From contig NZ_JABWRE020000001.1 in assembly GCF_014268815.2 (NCBI RefSeq), forward strand, positions 2,919,001-2,983,000: a stretch of 64,000 nucleotides of DNA, in the 5' to 3' direction. Below, piece after piece: positions 18,785-28,830 of this stretch. Every line of letters begins with the position of its first letter. The stretch's first letter is position 1. The translations under genes were made by a program, and so were the position numbers. The notes beneath the pieces were generated by a model that made no database searches, was not told where the DNA came from, and was given only the letters and a program-made list of their open reading frames with translations. Origin of the DNA: Pseudomonas urmiensis. Lineage in GTDB: Bacteria; Pseudomonadota; Gammaproteobacteria; Pseudomonadales; Pseudomonadaceae.

Positions 18785-19153
18785 ATGAGCAAACGCCTGC
18801 CCAACCTGCCCGCCTGGCAATGGCGCGGCTACCACCACAATCATCGCCACCCGGCCAATCTGGTACTGCACCTGATTGCCGTGCCGCTGTTCATCCTCGG
18901 CGCCTTGCTGGTGCTGTCCGGGCTGTTCGGCCTGGATCTGGGGCAGATCGCTGTCGGCATCATCGCCCTGATCGCCGGGCTTGGGCTACAACGCCAAGGG
19001 CATCGCCTGGAAGCCGAGCAGCCAGAGCCTTTCGCCAATCGCAAGGACGCCGTGCAGCGCCTGCTCACCGAGCAATTCATCACCTTTCCCCGCTTCCTCT
19101 TGAGCGGCGCCTGGTGGCGGGCCTGGCGCGAACGGCACAAGCACCGGCGTTAA
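18785..19153 (+). CDS. Mpo1-like (DUF962) small membrane protein
   Basis: A 122-residue protein with the N-terminal HHNHRHPANLVLHLIAVPL segment, in which the spaced His and Asn residues resemble the Mpo1/DUF962 signature (iron-dependent 2-hydroxy fatty acid dioxygenases in yeast). Two hydrophobic helices (about residues 28-48 and 52-72) follow, then a basic C-terminus. GAGGAA lies upstream of the ATG at 18785. The bacterial role is unproven. It is convergent with the interrupted thioesterase gene, with a 4-base overlap of the ends. Confidence 0.7.
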   Translation: MSKRLPNLPAWQWRGYHHNHRHPANLVLHLIAVPLFILGALLVLSGLFGLDLGQIAVGIIALIAGLGLQRQGHRLEAEQPEPFANRKDAVQRLLTEQFITFPRFLLSGAWWRAWRERHKHRR

Positions 19154-19947
19154 GCGAACACCGTGACCGTTTGCCGGCTTAGCGCCAGTAACTCACCCTC
19201 GGCGGTCCACAGCGCAGCCGAGGCGTGGCCGTAGCCATCCTTGGCGTGTTCGGTCTCGACGCAATAGCGGCACCAGTCGAGGGTCGACAGGGTCGGTGTC
19301 GGCTGGACGAACTCGATGGTCCAGGTCAACGTGCTGCCCGCAGCGGGCTGCTTGAGAAACGGCATCAAGCTCGGCGGCCAGGCATCCACCAGGGCCAGCA
19401 GATGCGATTCGTTGACCGGCCCCTGCTCAACATCGCGCAGGCGCACCCAGCCGCCCATTTGCCGCGAAGCGTTGCCGGTAAAAGGCAACCCGCCGATAGC
19501 CCAGCGCAACGCTACGTGGCGCATGAACTCCGGTGTGATGCCCTTGATATAAGGCAGCTCGGGCGCGCTCTGCTCGAGCGCTTTCATCTCTACGGCGGGC
19601 AGCGCCGTCACCTCGACCTCTGAGGCTCGTCCCGCACCGAAACTCCCCTGCACCAGCGTCACCACCTGGCCGTCTTACACCGCACGGCCAAGCAGGGTGC
19701 TGACGGCCTTGCCCTCACGCAGCAGCTCGACCTCGAAACTGATCGGCACGTCCGGCGCAGCAGGCCCGACGAAGGTGATGGCCAGGGAGCGAACCAGGCG
19801 CTCGTCGGTCAGCTTCGAGCGCATGGCTTGGTACACCAGCGCGGCCATCAGACCGCCAAACGCTGCCCGCCCCTGAGCCCAGTTGGCGGGCACGCACACC
19901 GATTCGGGGTGCTCGCGCACTGCAGTCAGCAATTGGGTGAAATTCAT
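19150..19947 (-). pseudogene. Acyl-CoA thioesterase (TesB-like hotdog) interrupted by one stop codon
   Basis: The frame from ATG at 19947 to the stop at 19150 would encode 265 residues of a double-hotdog acyl-CoA thioesterase (N-terminal NWAQGRAAFGGLMAALVYQA; C-terminal GYGHASAALWTAEGELLALS). A single TAA at 19675-19677 breaks it after residue 90, with no frame change. The context ...GRAV-stop-DGQVVTLVQGSF... shows that a CAA (Gln) to TAA change would explain it. Both halves remain well conserved, so the change is recent or is a base-calling error. As read, no full-length enzyme is made, although a GTG just after the stop could restart translation. Confidence 0.8.
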
Positions 19948-20031
19948 GATGCCCTCGGCTTTTGCAGGAAAACTCCGATGTTAGCCAGCGAACCTGCACA
20001 CAGCAGCCCGCATATCGGCCATTCCCGCGGG

Positions 20032-20799
20032 CTATCGTCGCGCCAAGGCATCCTGCAGCTTCTGCAGGGTGACATCAGACTGCTGCTCAGCCTGCTGCAG
20101 CTCCTCTTCCCAGGCCACCTTGCACGACGCAAGATCGGCATGCGTCGGCACTTGCGACAGCCACTGAACGCGGTCATGCCAGTCGCCCAGATCGCCCTGG
20201 GCGCGCTTGAGCAACCGCTGCAGCTTGCGCCCAGCGTGATCGAGTTGCGGGTAGGCTTCGTCGCCATAGCGCACCCGTTTGATCAGCAGCCGCAGCCGAT
20301 GGCGGTCATGGGCCGGATCCTTCAGCCCCTGTTCCAGCTTGCGCCATTGCTTGGTCAGGCGCTTGTCGATACGCCGCTTGAGCCCACTGGCGAGCCCTTC
20401 CCGATCGGCCGCACGTAGAAACAGCGGGAAGGCATCGACAATCGCCAGCATGCGCGTGAGCTGAGCGCTCTCGGCCACGCTAGCGAAGGTGCGCGCCCTG
20501 CCCTGTAAACGCGCTTGACCGGCCTGCTGGTAACCGCGTTTGAGCAACTGGTCGGCCAGCACCTCACGATCGCGCAGTGGCGTAGTCAGATCGCCCAGGG
20601 CCCCAGCGGCATCTTCCAGCTGCTCGACCCCTGGCAGGCCGCGCAACGGCCTGAGCAGGCTGCGCAAGCGCCGGGTGGTGGTGCGCAGGTCATGCAGCGC
20701 CTCGCTGTCGACATCGCCTGCCAAGCGCTCGCGGCAGGCCAGCAGGCGTACCTGCAAGGTCAATAGTTGCGCGACGACATGATCGAGCATGGCAGACAT
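20032..20799 (-). CDS. CHAD-domain protein
   Basis: CHAD domains are all-helical, Arg/Lys/His-rich folds that bind inorganic polyphosphate. The 255-residue protein is one CHAD domain throughout. It starts with the conserved EALHDLRTTTRRLRSLLRPL (His and basic cluster near residues 33-52), continues with the DREVLADQLL helix, and has the second basic repeat HRLRLLIKRVRYGDEAYPQ near residues 165-185. No CYTH triphosphatase domain is attached. The following small lipoprotein gene starts 5' of it on the same strand (15 bases apart), suggesting an operon. Confidence 0.85.
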   Translation of the reverse strand: MSAMLDHVVAQLLTLQVRLLACRERLAGDVDSEALHDLRTTTRRLRSLLRPLRGLPGVEQLEDAAGALGDLTTPLRDREVLADQLLKRGYQQAGQARLQGRARTFASVAESAQLTRMLAIVDAFPLFLRAADREGLASGLKRRIDKRLTKQWRKLEQGLKDPAHDRHRLRLLIKRVRYGDEAYPQLDHAGRKLQRLLKRAQGDLGDWHDRVQWLSQVPTHADLASCKVAWEEELQQAEQQSDVTLQKLQDALARR

Positions 20800-20813
20800 T
20801 CAAGGCTCCTTGG

Positions 20814-21092
20814 TCAACGACCCGCGCGCGACTCACGGATGTAGAAACGCGCCTTCTCGGCTTTCTTGGTGCAGCCCTCGAACCCTTCGAACTGCTGCTG
20901 GGTCTTGGCACCGGTCAGCAGCGATAACGCCTTGGAGTAGCTGACAGTCCCGGCAAAGCCCTCGGCCTTGGCCAGGTCAAGCTCCTTCCAGGCGGCATCC
21001 AGCTGGGTCGCGCAGCTGTCACGGTAGGCCGTCTTGCCCGCGCAGCCAGCCAGGGCCAGGGCGATCAGTGGAAGGCAGATCCAGGCTTTCAT
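20814..21092 (-). CDS. Small lipoprotein of unknown function
   Basis: A 92-residue precursor with a clear lipoprotein signal (lipobox LALAGC, Cys17). The mature part is about 75 residues with two further cysteines (SCATQ and GCTKK) that could form a disulfide, and an amphipathic helical pattern (LDAAWKELDLAKAEGFAG). It lies 15 bases upstream of the CHAD gene on the same strand. I do not know a function; the predicted place is the outer membrane, since residue +2 is Ala rather than Asp. Confidence 0.8.
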   Translation of the reverse strand: MKAWICLPLIALALAGCAGKTAYRDSCATQLDAAWKELDLAKAEGFAGTVSYSKALSLLTGAKTQQQFEGFEGCTKKAEKARFYIRESRAGR

Positions 21093-21246
21093 CGGTAATA
21101 CTCCAAAGGTGAAAAGTCAGTGGCCGTTCGACGCTCAGGCTAGGGAAAAGTGCCCTGTTCAGCGTAGCTCAGCGCGGCGTCCATTGAAGCACAGGGTGCA
21201 ATGGGTGCATTGTTGGACCATGGTTGCACAGCTGCGGGGGAATTCT

Positions 21247-22287
21247 ATGAGCAAACGTGTCGCGTTGGTGCTGGGATCAGGTGGTGCACGGGGCTATGCC
21301 CACATTGGTGTGATCGAAGAAATCGAGCGACGCGGCTATGACATCGCCTGCATCGCCGGCTGCTCCATGGGCGCCGTGGTCGGTGGCATCTACGCCGCTG
21401 GCAAGCTCGACGAATACCGACACTGGATCGAAAGCCTGGATTATTTGGATGTGTTGCGCTTGGTCGACGTGAGCTTTCGCCTTGGCGCCATTCGCGGCGA
21501 TAAGGTGTTTGGCCAGATCCGCAAGATCGTGGGCGAGATCAACATCGAGCAGCTGCGCATCCCCTATACCGCGGTAGCCACCGACCTGACCAACCAACAG
21601 GAAATCTGGTTCCAGGAAGGTTGCCTGCATCAGGCCATGCGCGCTTCGGCGGCGATCCCCAGTCTGTTCACGCCCGTGGTGCAAGGCAATCGCATGCTGG
21701 TGGACGGCGGCATCCTCAACCCGTTGCCGATCGTGCCAGTGGTGTCCAGCCACTGCGACCTGATCATCGCGGTCAACCTCAACGCCACCAACCAGAAGCA
21801 GTACCAACTGCCCGTAATCGAGCGCCCTGCAGCGTTCAAGAAACGCTTTGATTCCTTGATCAACTCGGTAGGCTCGCGCCTGCCGTTTCGACGCAAGCCG
21901 GCCGAGCAGATGATCCGCATCGAACAGGAGATCACTGCCGAGGGCATGGCGCCGCCCAACCCCTGGCTCAGTGACTCGGCCGAACCTGAAGGCCAGCAAC
22001 CGGCGGCGGCGCCGGAAAGCAGCGGCGCGCCGAAGTCGGCGACCGGCTCGTTCATCATCGACAACGTCGGACCTGCGTCGTTGCTGGACCTGATCAACCA
22101 AAGTTTTGAAGTGATGCAGACCTCGCTGGCTCAGTACAAGATCGCCGGCTATCCGCCGGATGTACTGATCAACGTGCCCAAGCGGGTGTGCCAGTTCTTC
22201 GAGTTCTACAAGGCGCCGGAGTTGATCGCGCTGGGACGGGAGATTGCACGCGATACGCTGGATAACTACGAAGGGACACGGCGTTGA
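21247..22287 (+). CDS. Patatin-like phospholipase (RssA type)
   Basis: A 346-residue patatin-family serine hydrolase. The start at 21247 is set by GGGGGA upstream; the frame is open further but lacks support. Family elements are the oxyanion loop GSGGARGYAH (residues 10-19), the nucleophile Ser40 in GCSMG and Asp153 in VDGGILNP, giving a Ser-Asp dyad. No signal peptide or membrane helix is visible, so it is probably cytoplasmic. Residues about 235-275 are a low-complexity Ala/Pro/Gly linker absent from shorter RssA proteins. The physiological lipid substrate is unknown. Confidence 0.88.
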   Translation: MSKRVALVLGSGGARGYAHIGVIEEIERRGYDIACIAGCSMGAVVGGIYAAGKLDEYRHWIESLDYLDVLRLVDVSFRLGAIRGDKVFGQIRKIVGEINIEQLRIPYTAVATDLTNQQEIWFQEGCLHQAMRASAAIPSLFTPVVQGNRMLVDGGILNPLPIVPVVSSHCDLIIAVNLNATNQKQYQLPVIERPAAFKKRFDSLINSVGSRLPFRRKPAEQMIRIEQEITAEGMAPPNPWLSDSAEPEGQQPAAAPESSGAPKSATGSFIIDNVGPASLLDLINQSFEVMQTSLAQYKIAGYPPDVLINVPKRVCQFFEFYKAPELIALGREIARDTLDNYEGTRR

Positions 22288-22297
22288 TGCAAGCTGA

Positions 22298-22374
22298 GCA
22301 TCGCGGGGCAAGCCCGCCCCCACGAGGTCGCTGAGCTAGCCCGGTGATGCCTCTGGGCTAGCCCCGCGATGAGG
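22298..22374. repeat. REP element with a diverged partner
   Basis: The element catcgcggggcaagcccgcc (22299 on) and the inverted partner ggctagccccgcgatgagg (22355 on) surround a short spacer, just after the patatin gene. Confidence 0.7.
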
Positions 22375-22403
22375 TAGGCATGGGTACTTCAGATCGCGTA
22401 AAG

Positions 22404-22430
22404 CAAACAGGCCGCAAAAGCGGCCTGTTT
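22404..22430. terminator. Bidirectional terminator between patatin gene and ppiD
   Basis: An 11-base stem aaacaggccgc/gcggcctgttt with an AAAA loop serves both convergent genes. Confidence 0.8.
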
Positions 22431-22447
22431 GGTTATCCAATGATCAC

Positions 22448-24319
22448 TCAATAGCGCGTGATATCGGCATTGGCTTCCAGCTGCTTGCGGTAGGCGGCAA
22501 AGTCCTGCTGGCCTGCACGCGAGGCGAGGTAGCGACGGATCTGCTGCTTCTCCTCGTCGGTGGCCGCAGCGCCTTCGTTGACGCCTTTGAGCTGCACTAC
22601 CACCAAGCTGCCATCGGCCAGGACCACACTGCCGTATTCCGGCTTGTCCTTGGCGGCTGGCTTGGCCAGGCGGAACACCGCTTGCAGTTCGACCGGATCG
22701 ATGCCGTCCTGGCCGCGGGTGACCGCTTCCTGGACCTTCCAGCTCTGACCTTCGTGGGCGGTGCCGGCAGCGATCGAACCATCACGCAGACCTGCGATCA
22801 GCTTGTCAGCCTTGGCTTTGAGTTCGGCGGTCGCCTTCTCTTTGGCCAGGTGCTCGCGGATATTCTTGGCCACCGCTTCCAAAGGCAGTTGCTCTGGCTT
22901 GCGGTGTTCCTTGGCGCGCAGCACGATCACGGTTTCCGGGTCGAGCTCGATGGCGTTGCTGTTGGAACCTTCATCGATCACTTCTTCGCTGAAGGCCGCC
23001 TGCACTACCGCACGGTTGGCGGTGATGCCTTCGCCACCTTCACGACCGAATGGCGCCGAGGTCTGTACTTTCAAGCCCAGGTCCTGGGCCGGCTGGGCCA
23101 GGTCGGAGGCTTCGAAGGCAGCATCTTCGAGTTCCTTGGTCACTTCGACGAAGCGCTGTTCGACCTGCTGGGTCTTGAGCTCACGCGTCAGCTTGTCTTT
23201 CAGGCTGGCAAAGCTCGGCACTTCAGGTGCCTCGACGCCCAGCAGCTTGATCAGGTGATAGCCGTACTCGGTGCGCACTGGCGCGGAGACCTGGTCCTGG
23301 TTCAGCTTGTACAGCGCATCTTCGAAGGCTGGGTCGTAAACGCCAGGCCCTGCGAAGCCGAGGTCACCACCGGTGGTGGCGGAACCTGGATCCTGGGAGA
23401 ACTCCTTGGCCAGTTTGGCGAAGTCTTCACCCTTGGCCAGACGTTGCTGGATCTCTTCGATACGCGCCTTGGCATGGGCTTCGCTGACCTTGTCGTTGAC
23501 ATCGATGAGGATGTGCGCGGCATGGCGTTGCTCGGACAGGTTGGCGATTTCTTTCTCGTACAGCGCCTTGAGCTCGTCCTCGTTGACCTTGACCTGGTCG
23601 AAGAACGCCGACTTCTTCAGCTCGATGTAGTCGATGACCACCTGATCAGGCGTCATGAACTCTTTGGCGTGCTGCTCGTAATGGGCCTTGACCTCGTCGT
23701 CGCTGACGTTGACCGCAGCCGGGTTGGCCTTGAAGGTCAGCGAAGCGAAATCACGGGTCTGCTTTTCCAGACGGGCAAACGCATCGACCTGCTTGTCGGT
23801 GACGAAGCTGCTACCGGCAAGCCCGGTGCGCAGCTGGCCGATGAGCATTTCTTCGGCGAGCATGTCACGGAACTGCATGCGACCGTAGCCCATCTGGCGG
23901 ATGACCTGGTCGAAGCGGTTGGCGTCGAACTTGCCGTCAACCTGGAACTCCGGCGTCTGCAGGATCACTTGGTCCAGTGCAGCCTCGGAGAATGCGAACT
24001 TGGCGTCTTCGGCACCCTGCAACAGCAGTTTGCGATCGATCAGCCCCTTGAGCGCGGCTTCGCGCAACATCTTCTCATCCAGCAGAGCAGGATCGAAATC
24101 CTTGCCCAGCTGTTGCAACAGCTGGCGGCGCTGCATGTCGACGGCCTGGCTCAGCTCGTTCTGGCTGATGGTCTGGCCGTTCACCTTGGCGGCGTCCTGG
24201 CTATGGCTGGCGGCCTGGAAAATGGCCTCGAAGCCAGTCAACGCCATCAACACGACGATAAGGCCGATGATGGACTTGGCAATCCAACCTTGTGAATTGT
24301 CCCGGATATTCTGCAGCAT
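22448..24319 (-). CDS. ppiD: Inner-membrane periplasmic chaperone / prolyl isomerase
   Basis: PpiD is anchored in the inner membrane near SecYEG and helps newly exported proteins fold. The 623-residue protein has one N-terminal transmembrane helix (about residues 14-34, SIIGLIVVLMALTGFEAIF), a SurA_N-like chaperone region (about 35-260), a parvulin domain (about 260-365, with AHILIDV, AKEFSQDPGS and GGDLGFAGPG) and a C-terminal chaperone part. It is transcribed after hupB, from which it is separated by a hairpin that may only partly terminate. The hupB-ppiD order follows lon, as in many gammaproteobacteria. Confidence 0.95.
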   Translation of the reverse strand: MLQNIRDNSQGWIAKSIIGLIVVLMALTGFEAIFQAASHSQDAAKVNGQTISQNELSQAVDMQRRQLLQQLGKDFDPALLDEKMLREAALKGLIDRKLLLQGAEDAKFAFSEAALDQVILQTPEFQVDGKFDANRFDQVIRQMGYGRMQFRDMLAEEMLIGQLRTGLAGSSFVTDKQVDAFARLEKQTRDFASLTFKANPAAVNVSDDEVKAHYEQHAKEFMTPDQVVIDYIELKKSAFFDQVKVNEDELKALYEKEIANLSEQRHAAHILIDVNDKVSEAHAKARIEEIQQRLAKGEDFAKLAKEFSQDPGSATTGGDLGFAGPGVYDPAFEDALYKLNQDQVSAPVRTEYGYHLIKLLGVEAPEVPSFASLKDKLTRELKTQQVEQRFVEVTKELEDAAFEASDLAQPAQDLGLKVQTSAPFGREGGEGITANRAVVQAAFSEEVIDEGSNSNAIELDPETVIVLRAKEHRKPEQLPLEAVAKNIREHLAKEKATAELKAKADKLIAGLRDGSIAAGTAHEGQSWKVQEAVTRGQDGIDPVELQAVFRLAKPAAKDKPEYGSVVLADGSLVVVQLKGVNEGAAATDEEKQQIRRYLASRAGQQDFAAYRKQLEANADITRY

Positions 24320-24388
24320 GCGTCCCCCAGAAACGGTTGTACCACTGCGTCGTCAACCGCGGAGCGTGGGTAGAGTCCTGATAGAAGA

Positions 24389-24412
24389 AAGGCGCATCCG
24401 AAGATGCGCCTT
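24389..24412 (-). terminator. Hairpin between hupB and ppiD
   Basis: A 10-base stem aaggcgcatc/gatgcgcctt closes a short loop. On the minus strand it is followed by tttcttc, a weak T-tract that would end hupB transcripts or reduce read-through into ppiD. Confidence 0.55.
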
Positions 24413-24501
24413 CTCGAAGCGAGCGTGTCGGGCGGGAACGTTTGCGCCCCGCCGTCACGCGGTCGGCCCTGGCGGCGCCCGGACCGGCTGAAAGAGACGT
24501 C

Positions 24502-24774
24502 TTAGTTGACGGCGTCTTTCAGGCCTTTACCAGCTTTGAAACCTGGAACCTTGGCAGCTTCGATCTTGATCGCCTTACCGGTTTGCGGGTTGCGGCCGGT
24601 GCGCTCAGCGCGATCCTTGACGGAGAAAGTACCGAAGCCTACCAGTACCACGTCATCACCTTGCTTCAGGGCGCCGGTGACGGATTCGATTACGGCGTCC
24701 AGCGCCTTGCCGGCGGTGGCTTTCGAAATATCAGCAGATGCGGCGATAGCGTCAATCAGTTCCGACTTGTTCAC
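24502..24774 (-). CDS. hupB: Nucleoid protein HU-beta
   Basis: HU is a small, abundant DNA-bending protein. The 90-residue sequence is a full HU/IHF fold starting [11 protein letters not shown], with the DNA-binding arm signature [20 protein letters not shown] (about residues 46-65) and the conserved Pro in the RNPQTG turn. The sequence is HU rather than IHF ([18 protein letters not shown] end). A strong sigma70-like promoter (24874-24903) sits about 100 bases upstream, directly after the lon stop, so hupB has its own transcription start. Confidence 0.97.
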   Translation of the reverse strand: MNKSELIDAIAASADISKATAGKALDAVIESVTGALKQGDDVVLVGFGTFSVKDRAERTGRNPQTGKAIKIEAAKVPGFKAGKGLKDAVN

Positions 24775-24873
24775 TCTAAGTCCCCTTATATCTCTATTTG
24801 AGTTTGTTTCTAAGTATGTAATGAAAAGCGTATGAAACTAGCGCTGGGTGGCCTGTTGACACTGGCGTGCCGC

Positions 24874-24903
24874 TTTATAACAAGGGCCCGAAAAAACTGT
24901 CAA
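24874..24903 (-). promoter_or_regulatory. Sigma70-type promoter of hupB
   Basis: On the minus strand a perfect TTGACA (24898-24903) and TATAAA (24874-24879) are 18 bases apart, with a leader of about 95 bases before hupB. Confidence 0.65.
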
Positions 24904-24928
24904 GGAAAGCCCCCCAGCGAGAAACGGA

Positions 24929-27325
24929 TTAGTGCGTGCTGATTCTTTCCTTGGCATCGCTGTCGCGCTTGTCATCCTTCGCGACAATCTCAGGAGCCAC
25001 ATCTGGCAAGGGCTCCGGGGCGTATTGCAGCGCAATTTGGAGGACTTCGTCAATCCATTTGACCGGTTTGATCTGAAGATCCTGTTTGATATTTTCCGGA
25101 ATCTCCTTCAGATCGCGAACATTCTCCTCTGGAATGATCACGGTCTTGATCCCACCACGGTGCGCTGCAAGCAGTTTTTCCTTCAAACCACCAATGGCCA
25201 GAACCTGCCCGCGCAGGGTGATTTCGCCGGTCATCGCGACATCTGCCCGCACCGGGATCTGGGTCAGGGCCGAGACCAGTGCAGTGCACATGCCGATACC
25301 GGCACTCGGGCCGTCCTTGGGCGTGGCGCCCTCGGGCATGTGAATGTGCACGTCACGCTTCTCGTGGAAATCGGCGGCAATCCCCAGGCTGCGGGCACGG
25401 CTACGCACTACGGTCTGCGCGGCAGTGATCGATTCGACCATCACATCGCCCAGCGAACCGGTCTTGATCAACTGGCCTTTGCCCGGGATGACCACCGCTT
25501 CGATGGTCAGCAGTTCGCCACCCACCTGGGTCCAGGCAAGGCCGGTAACCTGGCCAATCTGGTCCTGCTGCTCGGCCAGGCCGTAGCGGAACTTGCGCAC
25601 ACCCAGCAGCTGTTCGAGCTGCTCGCCAGTGACCTTGACCTTCACCAGTTTCTGCCCGGTGTGTTCCTTGACCACCTTGCGGCAGACCTTGGCAATTTGC
25701 CGCTCCAGGCCACGCACGCCAGCTTCACGGGTGTAGTAGCGAATGATGTCGCGGATCGCACTGACGTCGACCTCAAGCTCATCCTTCTTCAAACCGTTGG
25801 CCTTGACCTGCTTGGGCACCAGGTACTTGACCGCGATGTTGATCTTCTCGTCCTCGGTGTAACCCGGCAGGCGGATCACTTCCATCCGGTCAAGCAGCGC
25901 AGGCGGGATGTTCATCGAGTTAGAGGTGCACAGGAACATCACATCCGACAGGTCGTAGTCGACCTCCAGGTAGTGATCGTTGAAATTGTGGTTCTGCTCG
26001 GGGTCGAGCACTTCCAGCAGCGCCGATGCCGGGTCACCACGCATGTCGCTGCCCATCTTGTCGATTTCATCGAGCAAGAACAGCGGATTGCGTACACCCA
26101 CCTTGGTCATTTTCTGAATCAGACGACCGGGCATGGAGCCGATGTAGGTGCGGCGGTGGCCACGGATCTCAGCCTCGTCACGCACCCCACCAAGGGCCAT
26201 GCGCACGAACTTGCGGTTGGTCGCAGCGGCGATCGACTCGGCCAGCGAGGTCTTGCCGACACCCGGAGGACCGACCAGGCACAGCACCGGACCACGGATC
26301 TTCTTCACCCGCTTCTGCACGGCGAGGTACTCAAGGATGCGCTCCTTGACCTCCTCCAGGCCGTAGTGGTCGGCGTCGAGAATTTCCTCGGCCTTGGTCA
26401 GATCGAGACGGACCTTGCTCTGCGCCTTCCACGGCACCTGTACAAGCCAGTCCAGGTAGGAGCGGACCACGGTGGCCTCAGCCGACATCGGCGACATTTG
26501 CTTGAGCTTGTTCAGCTCGGCCTGGGCCTTGGCCAGGGCGTCTTTGGGCAGGCCAGCGGCGTCGATACGCTTTTTCAGCTCCTCGACTTCGTTGTGACCT
26601 TCATCGCCATCGCCGAGCTCTTTCTGAATGGCCTTCATCTGCTCATTCAGGTAGTACTCGCGCTGGCTGCGCTCCATCTGCTTCTTGACCCGACCACGGA
26701 TACGCTTCTCAACCTGCAACAGGTCGATTTCCGCGTCCAGCAGGGCCAACACGTGTTCGACACGTGTCTGCAGGTCAACGATCTCGAGGATCTCCTGCTT
26801 CTGCTCGATCTTCAGCGCCATGTGCGCAGCCATGGTATCGACCAGGCGCCCAGGCTCTTCGATGCTGTTGAGCGAGGACAGCACTTCGGCTGGCACCTTC
26901 TTGCCCAACTGCACGTATTGCTCGAACTGCGACAGCAGGCTGCGTACGAAGACTTCCGACTCACGTTCAGGTGCGTCGATTTCATCGATCAGGCTGACTT
27001 CGGCACGTACGTGCCCATCGACTTCAGTGAAACGCTCGACCGCACCGCGCTGCTCACCCTCGACCAGCACCTTGACGGTACCGTCGGGTAGTTTCAGCAG
27101 CTGCAGAACAGTGGCAATGGTGCCCACGCGATACAGGGCGTCTTCACCTGGATCATCATCGGCTGGATTCTTCTGGGCCAGCAGCAGGATCTGCTTTTCG
27201 CCCGTCATCGCGGCCTCGAGGGCCTCGATGGATTTTTCGCGCCCCACGAACAGCGGGATAACCATGTGCGGATAGACGACGACATCGCGCAATGGCAAAA
27301 GAGGCAAGTCGAGGGTGGTCTTCAT
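24929..27325 (-). CDS. lon: ATP-dependent protease Lon (LonA type)
   Basis: Lon degrades damaged and short-lived regulatory proteins in the cytoplasm. The 798-residue protein has the N-terminal substrate-recognition domain (about 1-200), a coiled region, the AAA+ module with Walker [10 protein letters not shown] (about residue 355) and Walker [10 protein letters not shown], and the C-terminal protease domain with the catalytic dyad Ser674 (DGPSAG) and Lys717 (LKEKLLAA). The length is typical of LonA. The gene has a heat-shock-type promoter upstream (27385-27413) and lies between clpX and hupB, the usual order in proteobacteria. Confidence 0.97.
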   Translation of the reverse strand: MKTTLDLPLLPLRDVVVYPHMVIPLFVGREKSIEALEAAMTGEKQILLLAQKNPADDDPGEDALYRVGTIATVLQLLKLPDGTVKVLVEGEQRGAVERFTEVDGHVRAEVSLIDEIDAPERESEVFVRSLLSQFEQYVQLGKKVPAEVLSSLNSIEEPGRLVDTMAAHMALKIEQKQEILEIVDLQTRVEHVLALLDAEIDLLQVEKRIRGRVKKQMERSQREYYLNEQMKAIQKELGDGDEGHNEVEELKKRIDAAGLPKDALAKAQAELNKLKQMSPMSAEATVVRSYLDWLVQVPWKAQSKVRLDLTKAEEILDADHYGLEEVKERILEYLAVQKRVKKIRGPVLCLVGPPGVGKTSLAESIAAATNRKFVRMALGGVRDEAEIRGHRRTYIGSMPGRLIQKMTKVGVRNPLFLLDEIDKMGSDMRGDPASALLEVLDPEQNHNFNDHYLEVDYDLSDVMFLCTSNSMNIPPALLDRMEVIRLPGYTEDEKINIAVKYLVPKQVKANGLKKDELEVDVSAIRDIIRYYTREAGVRGLERQIAKVCRKVVKEHTGQKLVKVKVTGEQLEQLLGVRKFRYGLAEQQDQIGQVTGLAWTQVGGELLTIEAVVIPGKGQLIKTGSLGDVMVESITAAQTVVRSRARSLGIAADFHEKRDVHIHMPEGATPKDGPSAGIGMCTALVSALTQIPVRADVAMTGEITLRGQVLAIGGLKEKLLAAHRGGIKTVIIPEENVRDLKEIPENIKQDLQIKPVKWIDEVLQIALQYAPEPLPDVAPEIVAKDDKRDSDAKERISTH

Positions 27326-27384
27326 GATTTCGCCTCTACAGCGGCCTTATGGCCGGAAACCGGTGGAAATGATGCTTGGACCTA

Positions 27385-27413
27385 ATGTGGGGGCAGCCCT
27401 GCGAAATTACAAG
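27385..27413 (-). promoter_or_regulatory. Sigma32 (RpoH)-type heat-shock promoter of lon
   Basis: On the minus strand CTTGTAA (27407-27413) and CCCCCACAT (27385-27393) are 13 bases apart, close to the RpoH consensus CTTGAAA-N11-16-CCCCATnT. The leader is about 50 bases. Confidence 0.6.
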
Positions 27414-27434
27414 CGCTTAAGCAGGAAAAGCAGA

Positions 27435-27454
27435 AAGGGGCCCGTAGGCCCCTT
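27435..27454 (-). terminator. clpX terminator
   Basis: An 8-base stem aaggggcc/ggcccctt with a four-base loop lies after clpX on the minus strand, followed by a pyrimidine-rich tract (tctgctttt). Confidence 0.65.
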
Positions 27455-27478
27455 CTGTTTACGCAACAAATACCTGAA

Positions 27479-28762
27479 TCAGGCGTCTGGCGCGGCTTTG
27501 GCTTGCGGCTCGCTGTTCTCGTAGATGAGCAGCGGTTGCGAGCTACCTTCAATGACGCTCTCGTCGATCACCACCTTGCTGACTTCCTTCTGCGAAGGAA
27601 TTTCATACATGGTGTCGAGCAGCACGCCTTCGAGGATCGAACGCAGGCCACGGGCGCCAGTCTTGCGCTCCAGAGCCTTGCGAGCAACGGCCTTGAGCGC
27701 GTCGCTGCGGAACTCAAGGTCCACGCCTTCCATTTCGAACAGCTTGCCATATTGCTTGGTCAGCGCGTTCTTCGGCTCGGTGAGGATCTGCATCAGCGCA
27801 GCCTCATCCAGCTCGTCGAGCGTCGCCAGCACTGGCAGACGACCAACGAATTCCGGGATCAGACCGAACTTGACCAGATCGTCAGGCTCGACTTCACGCA
27901 GGGATTCACCGACCTTCTTGCCTTCTTCCTTACTGCGCACTTCAGCACTGAAGCCGATGCCACCTTTGGTGGAACGGTTCTGGATGACTTTCTCCAGACC
28001 CGAGAATGCGCCACCGCAGATGAACAGGATGTTGCGGGTATCAACCTGCAGGAACTCCTGTTGCGGGTGCTTACGGCCACCTTGCGGCGGCACGGAGGCC
28101 ACGGTGCCTTCGATCAGCTTCAACAGCGCCTGCTGCACGCCCTCGCCCGAAACGTCACGGGTGATCGACGGGTTGTCCGACTTGCGCGAAATCTTGTCGA
28201 TCTCGTCGATGTAGACAATGCCCATCTGGGCTTTTTCTACGTCGTAGTCGCACTTTTGCAGCAGTTTCTGAATGATGTTCTCGACGTCCTCACCGACATA
28301 ACCCGCTTCGGTCAGGGTGGTGGCGTCAGCAATGGTGAACGGTACGTTCAACAGGCGTGCAAGGGTTTCGGCGAGCAGGGTCTTGCCCGAGCCAGTAGGC
28401 CCGATGAGCAGGATGTTGCTTTTGCCCAGTTCGACTTCGTCGCCCTTCTTGTCACGCTGGTTCAGGCGCTTGTAGTGGTTGTACACCGCTACGGACAGCA
28501 CCTTCTTGGCGCGCTCCTGACCAATGACGTACTGGTCCAGGATGCCGCTGATTTCTTTCGGCGAAGGCAGTTTGTGCGCGTTGCTCTCGGCCTGGGCTTC
28601 CTGCACCTCCTCGCGGATGATGTCGTTGCACAGGTCGACGCACTCGTCGCAGATAAATACCGAGGGCCCGGCAATCAATTTGCGCACTTCGTGCTGGCTT
28701 TTGCCGCAGAAGGAGCAATAGAGCAATTTGCCGCTGTCCTCGCCGTTACGGGTGTCAGTCAT
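27479..28762 (-). CDS. clpX: ClpXP unfoldase subunit ClpX
   Basis: ClpX unfolds tagged proteins and feeds them to ClpP. The protein is 427 residues from the ATG at 28762; the open frame goes 15 codons further without support. The zinc-binding domain has Cys16, Cys19, Cys38 and Cys41. The AAA+ module shows Walker A GPTGSGKT (about residue 120), Walker [11 protein letters not shown], the GYVG pore loop and the [19 protein letters not shown] segment. The ClpP-docking IGF loop is visible as GGIGFSAEV. It is directly downstream of clpP with a hairpin in the 108-base gap. Confidence 0.97.
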   Translation of the reverse strand: MTDTRNGEDSGKLLYCSFCGKSQHEVRKLIAGPSVFICDECVDLCNDIIREEVQEAQAESNAHKLPSPKEISGILDQYVIGQERAKKVLSVAVYNHYKRLNQRDKKGDEVELGKSNILLIGPTGSGKTLLAETLARLLNVPFTIADATTLTEAGYVGEDVENIIQKLLQKCDYDVEKAQMGIVYIDEIDKISRKSDNPSITRDVSGEGVQQALLKLIEGTVASVPPQGGRKHPQQEFLQVDTRNILFICGGAFSGLEKVIQNRSTKGGIGFSAEVRSKEEGKKVGESLREVEPDDLVKFGLIPEFVGRLPVLATLDELDEAALMQILTEPKNALTKQYGKLFEMEGVDLEFRSDALKAVARKALERKTGARGLRSILEGVLLDTMYEIPSQKEVSKVVIDESVIEGSSQPLLIYENSEPQAKAAPDA

Positions 28763-28830
28763 TCGATCGATCCAATCCGGTAGGCTTGAAACACAAGATG
28801 AAGGCAATTGCGGGCTTTTTCAAGTCCGCA

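Noticed and set aside
22682..24295. Long plus-strand frame opposite ppiD
   Set aside because: Antisense shadow in GC-rich DNA with no domain signature.
24932..27091. Very long open frame on the plus strand opposite lon
   Set aside because: It is a shadow of the high-GC lon codons; its composition is unnatural (His/Gln/Leu-rich) and it has no motifs.
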